Shown here piece by piece: positions 60,375 to 64,000 of a stretch of DNA of 64,000 nucleotides. The position numbers and the translations under genes are program-made. The notes under the pieces are model-generated. The model was not told where the DNA came from, did not search any database, and saw only the letters and a list, made by a program, of their open reading frames with translations. Each line of letters starts with the position of its first letter. Positions within the stretch are counted from its first letter, which is position 1. The DNA is from Kineococcus xinjiangensis (GTDB lineage: Bacteria > Actinomycetota > Actinomycetes > Actinomycetales > Kineococcaceae). The stretch is taken from contig NZ_PTJD01000015.1 in assembly GCF_002934625.1 (NCBI RefSeq), positions 59,878 to 123,877 of the forward strand, in the 5' to 3' direction.

Positions 60375-60707
60375 ATGAGGGTGAGCCTGGCCGAGGGGCA
60401 GTGGAGCGCCGTGGTCGAGGGGCACCTGACCAGCCCTTCCGGCGTGCGCTTCGTCCGCCGCTCCAGCCGCATCAAGCGCCGCGACGCTGACGCCATGATC
60501 GCGGCCGGTACGCCCTTGGTCCTCTACTACTACGGCGGCGCCCAGCTCGACTACTGCGACGGCGCCGAGGCCGTGGAGCGGTGGAAAGCCGTGCGGGACG
60601 CCCTGGTCAGTCAGGACCCTCGACCGCGCGGTGATGTCGTGTGGACCGGCGGCTGCTGGGTGAGCGAGGGCGGCGAGGAGCTGCTGCTCCTGACCGGTCG
60701 CTGCTGA
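60375..60707 (+). CDS. hypothetical protein
   Basis: The 110-residue protein (ATG start) reads as a soluble alpha/beta sequence: VSLAEGQWSAVVEGHLTSPSGVRFVRR, then PLVLYYYGGAQLDYCDGAEAVERWKAVRDALV and a Trp-rich end VVWTGGCWVSEGGEELLLL. No known family recognised. Codon use is less extreme than in the rest of the window, and it opens the accessory-looking right end. Confidence 0.55.
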   Translation: MRVSLAEGQWSAVVEGHLTSPSGVRFVRRSSRIKRRDADAMIAAGTPLVLYYYGGAQLDYCDGAEAVERWKAVRDALVSQDPRPRGDVVWTGGCWVSEGGEELLLLTGRC

Positions 60708-60995
60708 CCGCGCCCCACCAGCGGCTGGAGCGAGCGAGCGGGTCCGCGGTCGTGCACCCTGCGGGCATACGGCGCCTCGCCGCCGGTGATCCCGGATCGA
60801 CTGTGCTGCAGAGCGTCCCCTCTGCGGCAGAGGGGTGCCTCCAGCGACCGCCATGATCGCGCCCCGCTCGCGGCTACCTGAGCGCGCACCTTGTGACCGG
60901 CGGCATGGCCGCGAACCACCCGGACGGCGGTGGGCTCGCCTTCCTCCTGCACCTCGCCGCAGACCGGCGTCGTGCCTGCGATCGTGCTACCACTG

Positions 60996-61625
60996 ATGTT
61001 CATGACGGCAGCACCTGGCGGCTCGGGCAGCGCGCCCTCCACCGCCCACGTCGAGATCGCGCCGGGAGTCCGGCTGGAGCCAGGTCCTTCAGGGGAGTTG
61101 CCCGTCTCGCTGCAGTGGGTCGTCGTACCAGACGCGTACCCAGAAGCGGTGGCCGTGGACGACGGTGTCGTCTACATCGCCGGCGGCTGCTTGCACGCCT
61201 TCCGCTTGTCCGATGGCGCGCTGGTGTGGCGAGCCGAGCCGCCCGACGGGAACGGCCTGGTTGGCAGCGGGTGGGTCATCATGGGCACCCGAGGAGTCGA
61301 TGAGATCCGAGCGCTGGCCCCCTCCGAGTACGACATCACCGTCAAGCGGAGCACCGGGCAAGTCGTCGACTACGGCCTGAAGGAGAGCAGCAGTTCCTCG
61401 GCGGGGATCGAACCGTTCCCGCACTCCGAGCCGGAGCGCTTCCTCATCGAGGCCGGTCTCGAGGAGATCGTGGCACGCGGCCAGGACGGATCGATCGCCT
61501 GGAAGGTCCTCGTCGACGAACCCATGATCGATGAGCTTCCCCCGGTCGGCGTGCCTGGCGGGGTGGTGCTCACCACCTCCAGCGGTCACGTGCTCAAGCT
61601 CGGCTACCTCGGGGCACACAGCTGA
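60996..61625 (+). CDS. hypothetical protein with PQQ-like beta-propeller blades
   Basis: Read from ATG 60996 it is 209 residues; the frame is open further upstream but no better start is seen. AVAVDDGVVYIAGGCLHAFRLSDGALVWRAEP resembles one blade of a PQQ/YWTD-type propeller, and ARGQDGSIAWKVLVDEP with GGVVLTTSSGHVLKLGYLG resembles another. At least six such blades make a full propeller, so this is short and may be a fragment. No signal peptide is visible. Function unknown. Confidence 0.5.
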   Translation: MFMTAAPGGSGSAPSTAHVEIAPGVRLEPGPSGELPVSLQWVVVPDAYPEAVAVDDGVVYIAGGCLHAFRLSDGALVWRAEPPDGNGLVGSGWVIMGTRGVDEIRALAPSEYDITVKRSTGQVVDYGLKESSSSSAGIEPFPHSEPERFLIEAGLEEIVARGQDGSIAWKVLVDEPMIDELPPVGVPGGVVLTTSSGHVLKLGYLGAHS

Positions 61626-61852
61626 CTCTGTGTTTTCCTGGCAGCTCACGGAGGCACGCTTGAGCGCAACCGGCTGAGACGGATCCCCAGGCCGTGTCCT
61701 GCGGGTCGAGGATCTGCTCCCACCGCCCACGACCGCGCCCGCGGTGCGGCAAGTGTGGACGTTCGCACCGCGGGGCGTGACGTCCTTGGATGTCGGCGCT
61801 CTCCGTGACGAAGGCCGGACGATCTTGGCGGCGATGGCCAGCGGGAGGCGGA

Positions 61853-62308
61853 TCAGGGCCTGTTCCTCGGGCGAACCCACCGGACCGCGCGCACGTCGTC
61901 TTCGGTCTTGCTGTGCCCGTCAGGGGCGAAGCCGTGCTTGCGCATGAAGGCGCGCGTGCGGGGGTTGTGCTCTGCGACCCGCCAGGCAGCTGACTCGTGC
62001 GGGTCCAGGACGGCGCTGAGCAGGGCCGGCCCTGTCCCGGAGCCGTGGTGGGCCGCCTCGACGTAGATGAGATGCACTTGCACGGCCCCGGTCGCGTCGG
62101 CCTCTTGGGTGGGGCCGGACATCGCGATGCCGATGACCGTTCCGTCCAGCTCGGCGACCGCGGCGCGGTTGCCGCTCCATCGCTTGTCGGTGAGGGCGCC
62201 GCTCCAGAAGCGTTCGCGGGCTTCGAGCAGACCCGGGTCATCCAGGACGGAGTCCGACATCAGGCCGTTGTAGGTCTGCTGCCAGGAGATGACATGCACG
62301 CGAGCCAT
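61853..62308 (-). CDS. GNAT-family N-acetyltransferase, start unclear
   Basis: The frame encodes a compact GNAT: ARVHVISWQQTYNGLMSDSVLDDP, ERFWSGALTDKRWSGNRAAVAELDGTVIGIAMSGP, QVHLIYVEAAHHGSGTGPALLSAVLDP with the acetyl-CoA loop, and AEHNPRTRAFMRKHGFAPDG. The first usable start is ATG 62308, giving 151 residues, but GNAT homology continues upstream (VTVRRAKAGDAPQ) with GTC where an initiation codon would be expected. The true start may be mutated, and the upstream frame runs into the divergent arr gene. Substrate unknown. Confidence 0.65.
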   Translation of the reverse strand: MARVHVISWQQTYNGLMSDSVLDDPGLLEARERFWSGALTDKRWSGNRAAVAELDGTVIGIAMSGPTQEADATGAVQVHLIYVEAAHHGSGTGPALLSAVLDPHESAAWRVAEHNPRTRAFMRKHGFAPDGHSKTEDDVRAVRWVRPRNRP

Positions 62309-62360
62309 CTGGGGAGCGTCGCCGGCCTTGGCGCGGCGGACAGTGACCGCAGAGGGTGTC

Positions 62361-62810
62361 GTGGCCCACCCTGGTGCGGTGGAGACGACACGACCCCAAC
62401 CTTTCCAGGTGCACGAATCCGGAGCGTTCCTGCACGGGACGAAGGCGGACCTGGCAGTGGGGGACTTCCTGCTGCCGGGGCACCTCTCCAACTTCGACCG
62501 CGGCAGGACGATGAACTACGTCTACGTGACCCGGACACTGGACGCGGCTGCCTGGGGTGCGGAGTTGGCTGCGGGCGACGGACCTGGCCGGATCTACGTC
62601 GTCGAGCCGACAGGCGCCCTGGAGGACGACCCCAACGTGACGGACAAGAAGTACCCGGGCAACCCGACCCTGTCCTACCGCACTCGGGAGCCGGTGAAGA
62701 TCATCGGTGAGCTCGCGGACTGGGTGGGGCACGCTCCGGAGCAGATCCAGGCGATGCGGGACGGGTTGGCCGACCTGCAGCGCAGGGGGCTGGCAGTGAT
62801 CTACGACTGA
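62361..62810 (+). CDS. arr: NAD+--rifamycin ADP-ribosyltransferase (Arr)
   Basis: Read from GTG 62361 (AGAGGG four bases before) it is 149 residues; GTG 62379 is an alternative. It matches Arr throughout: FQVHESGAFLHGTKADLAVGDFLLPGH, SNFDRGRTMNYVYVTRTLDAAAWGAELAAGDGPGRIYVVEPTG, EDDPNVTDKKYPGNPTLSYRTREPV, and the end DWVGHAPEQIQAMRDGLADL. Arr transfers ADP-ribose from NAD+ to the C23 hydroxyl of rifamycins and inactivates them. It is common on actinobacterial chromosomes and also mobile. Here it sits near an insertion sequence in a less GC-extreme stretch, so recent acquisition is possible. Confidence 0.95.
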   Translation: MAHPGAVETTRPQPFQVHESGAFLHGTKADLAVGDFLLPGHLSNFDRGRTMNYVYVTRTLDAAAWGAELAAGDGPGRIYVVEPTGALEDDPNVTDKKYPGNPTLSYRTREPVKIIGELADWVGHAPEQIQAMRDGLADLQRRGLAVIYD

Positions 62811-62892
62811 CGGGCCCGGATCGCGCTCCGAGAGCGCGGAAGGCGGCAAGGGCGGATGTCCATGTCTTCGTCGGCGAGGGCAGTCTGGGGGC

Positions 62893-63603
62893 GTGGAGGA
62901 GTCGCGGGAGTGGGAGTCGCTGCGTGGCCTGGTCGAGCAGGAGCTGCGTGGGTCGCAGGCTCAGCTCGCCGCGGCGGCCTCAGGTGAGGACGCGCTGCAG
63001 GCGGTGGCTGAGCGCCTCGCCCGGCAGGCCTGGGCTGCGATGGCCGTCCGTGCGCAGCCGCCGCTGCGCCGCAGCACCTGGCGGACTTGGTGGCTGCTGC
63101 GCCGCTACCGGGCCCTGTCGCTGTCGGGCCGTCTCGCGGTGGCCTTGGTGGTGCTGCACCGCTGGCTGGCCGCGCACCGCCTGCACGACGAGGACGTGCA
63201 GGCGCTGCTGGAGCACCAGTGGCTGTGGCTCACAGTCGGGCCGGGTGACAGCTTCGATGCCTGGCACGAGGCGGATGTGCCTCTGCTCGACACCGCCCTG
63301 GCCGGGGTGGCACTGCCCCAGTCGACCCGTGAGCGCTGCCTGACTGTTGGTGCCGACGCCGACCGACTGGCGCTGCTGCTGACCTACACCGTCGCCATCG
63401 TCGAGGGCAGCCTGTTCAGCGCCGCTCACGACGAGGAGTCGTTGCGCAGCCTCGGTGTCGTCCTGGCCCTGGCGGCCGAGGACGGTGTCTCCGGGCCGCC
63501 GGCCGCATGGTTCGCCCGGCTGCTTCGGCAGGACCGACACGGCTGGGGCGTCTCCCTCAGCGCCGAGGAGCTTCACCAGCTCCGTGCCCGCACCAGCGTG
63601 TGA
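62893..63603 (+). CDS. hypothetical protein
   Basis: This 236-residue protein (GTG start) is helical throughout with no signal or membrane segment. It starts with a charged helix (ESREWESLRGLVEQELRG), has a basic central part (RSTWRTWWLLRRYRALSLSGRLAVALVVLHRWLAAHRLHDEDVQALLEHQWLW) and ends in SLSAEELHQLRARTSV. It lies upstream of an Imm26-like gene in an accessory-looking stretch and may belong to a toxin-immunity locus, but I recognise no family. Confidence 0.55.
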   Translation: MEESREWESLRGLVEQELRGSQAQLAAAASGEDALQAVAERLARQAWAAMAVRAQPPLRRSTWRTWWLLRRYRALSLSGRLAVALVVLHRWLAAHRLHDEDVQALLEHQWLWLTVGPGDSFDAWHEADVPLLDTALAGVALPQSTRERCLTVGADADRLALLLTYTVAIVEGSLFSAAHDEESLRSLGVVLALAAEDGVSGPPAAWFARLLRQDRHGWGVSLSAEELHQLRARTSV

Positions 63604-63754
63604 CGCCGCTGAGCGGGTCATGATCGCGCACTCAGCGTCATAGTGATGAGCGGTCGTTTGAGCCGGACTACGGCCGGCGCACCGAGCGCAAGCCGGCGCG
63701 GTGTCCTCGCCCGCAGCGGCATGGGGCGTGCGGGGCTCGTCATAGCCTGATGCC

Positions 63755-63905
63755 GTGGCGAGCACGCACCCCGGATACCCGTTTCAACCTCGGTCGACAA
63801 GCTATCTCCAGCCTGGAGACTTTTGGGCGGTGCCGTTGAGTGATAGCCGCTTCGCTTGCGGACGGGTTCTGGCGACCAAGGCAACCCTCGGCGAGGACGA
63901 GCGCA
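63755..63905 (+). pseudogene. Imm26-like immunity protein gene, cut by an insertion sequence
   Basis: From GTG 63755 the frame reads YLQPGDFWAVPLSDSRFACGRVL, the typical opening of Imm26-type polymorphic-toxin immunity proteins (PGD-x-F/W-x-IPL...F-GRVL). At 63906 an IS3-like left end begins, and from there the frame carries unrelated residues. Only about 50 residues remain, against well over 100 for the family. The matching 3' part should lie beyond the insertion sequence outside the window. Confidence 0.6.
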
Positions 63906-64000
63906 TGAACCGCCCCGGCGAGTCCGGAGACTCCGTTCCTTGGGAAGGATGGAGTCATGTCAGGGAGCACGTCCAAGCGTTACCCCGCGGAGTTGCGTGA
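63906..64000 (+). mobile_element. IS3-family insertion sequence, left end (continues past window)
   Basis: TGAACCGCCCCGG at 63906 and GTCCGGAGACTCC downstream resemble the left terminal repeat of actinobacterial IS3-family elements, which begin with TG. GGATGGAG and ATG 63957 then open the first transposase frame. Only 95 bp lie in the window. Confidence 0.75.
63957..64000 (+). CDS. IS3-family transposase OrfA, N-terminal fragment
   Basis: From ATG 63957 the frame reads MSGSTSKRYPAELR before the window ends. This is the usual opening of IS3-family OrfA proteins, which then carry a helix-turn-helix and leucine zipper and are joined to OrfB by programmed frameshifting. GGATGGAG lies just upstream. 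Confidence 0.75.
   Translation, partial: MSGSTSKRYPAELR

Noticed and set aside
61626..61852. Possible transposase or regulator remnant between the propeller-like and GNAT genes
   Set aside because: Frames show no family motif that I can support on either strand.

Overview
This is a 64 kb chromosomal segment from a very GC-rich actinobacterium. Third codon positions are almost always G or C, GTG starts are common, and families typical of actinobacteria appear (Lsr2-like, TipA-like, LGFP repeats, SigE-family sigma factor, subtilisin-inhibitor domain). Gene content would fit the Kineosporiales/Kineococcus group, but that placement is a guess. I recognised no tRNA, rRNA, CRISPR array or replication origin.

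Layout. 0-8.6 kb: the end of a sugar kinase, a secreted beta-helix protein, a TipA-like MerR regulator with an operator dyad and a strong internal start, a decayed YdeI-family gene, an Lsr2-like DNA-binding protein, a MetF-like reductase and a secreted pectinase joining a ricin-type lectin, a pectin methylesterase and a pectate lyase. 8.6-17 kb: DEAD-box RNA helicase, aldehyde dehydrogenase, esterase, a TetR/VOC divergent pair with overlapping operators, and an EAL-DICT-LOV-GGDEF protein that probably couples blue light to cyclic-di-GMP. Between esterase and TetR lies a striking symmetric block of three palindromes spaced exactly 42 bp apart.

17.1-28.8 kb is the centrepiece: an eight-gene, fully overlapping operon for an NRPS-independent siderophore (NIS). 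A candidate DmdR/IdeR-type iron box precedes it. The genes encode a fold-III PLP decarboxylase, a diaminobutyrate-type aminotransferase, a group II PLP decarboxylase, an IucA/IucC synthetase, an amine N-monooxygenase, an MFS exporter, a second IucA/IucC synthetase and a glutamine-synthetase-type ligase. The aminotransferase, decarboxylase, monooxygenase and two synthetases match rhizobactin/schizokinen logic (1,3-diaminopropane made, N-hydroxylated, joined to citrate). The usual N-acyltransferase is missing, and there is a second decarboxylase plus a gamma-glutamyl-ligase-like enzyme, so the product may be a new structure.

28.8-60.2 kb is mostly housekeeping, transport and regulation: ATP-binding regulator, CorA, PPK2, SIMPL protein, LGFP protein, LLM flavin oxidoreductase, a sigma factor with a membrane partner, GH15-like enzyme, EEP nuclease, a fragment of a Pnkp-like phosphatase, GNAT, hydrolase, DUF4132 protein, arginine deiminase, acyltransferase, chromate transporter, two glycosyltransferases, a GAF/PP2C phosphatase with an ATP-binding anti-sigma-type protein, rhodanese, an SSI-domain lipoprotein, two paralogous 82-residue membrane proteins, an Fpg/Nei glycosylase and a frameshifted LuxR-family ATPase regulator.

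60.3-64 kb looks accessory: several unrecognised genes, a GNAT with an unclear start, a rifamycin ADP-ribosyltransferase (arr), and an Imm26-like immunity gene cut at the right edge by an IS3-type insertion sequence. No stretch over 300 bp lacks a gene; the longest gaps (1545-1829, 33148-33413, 45512-45804, 60708-60995) show no further coding signal that I can support.
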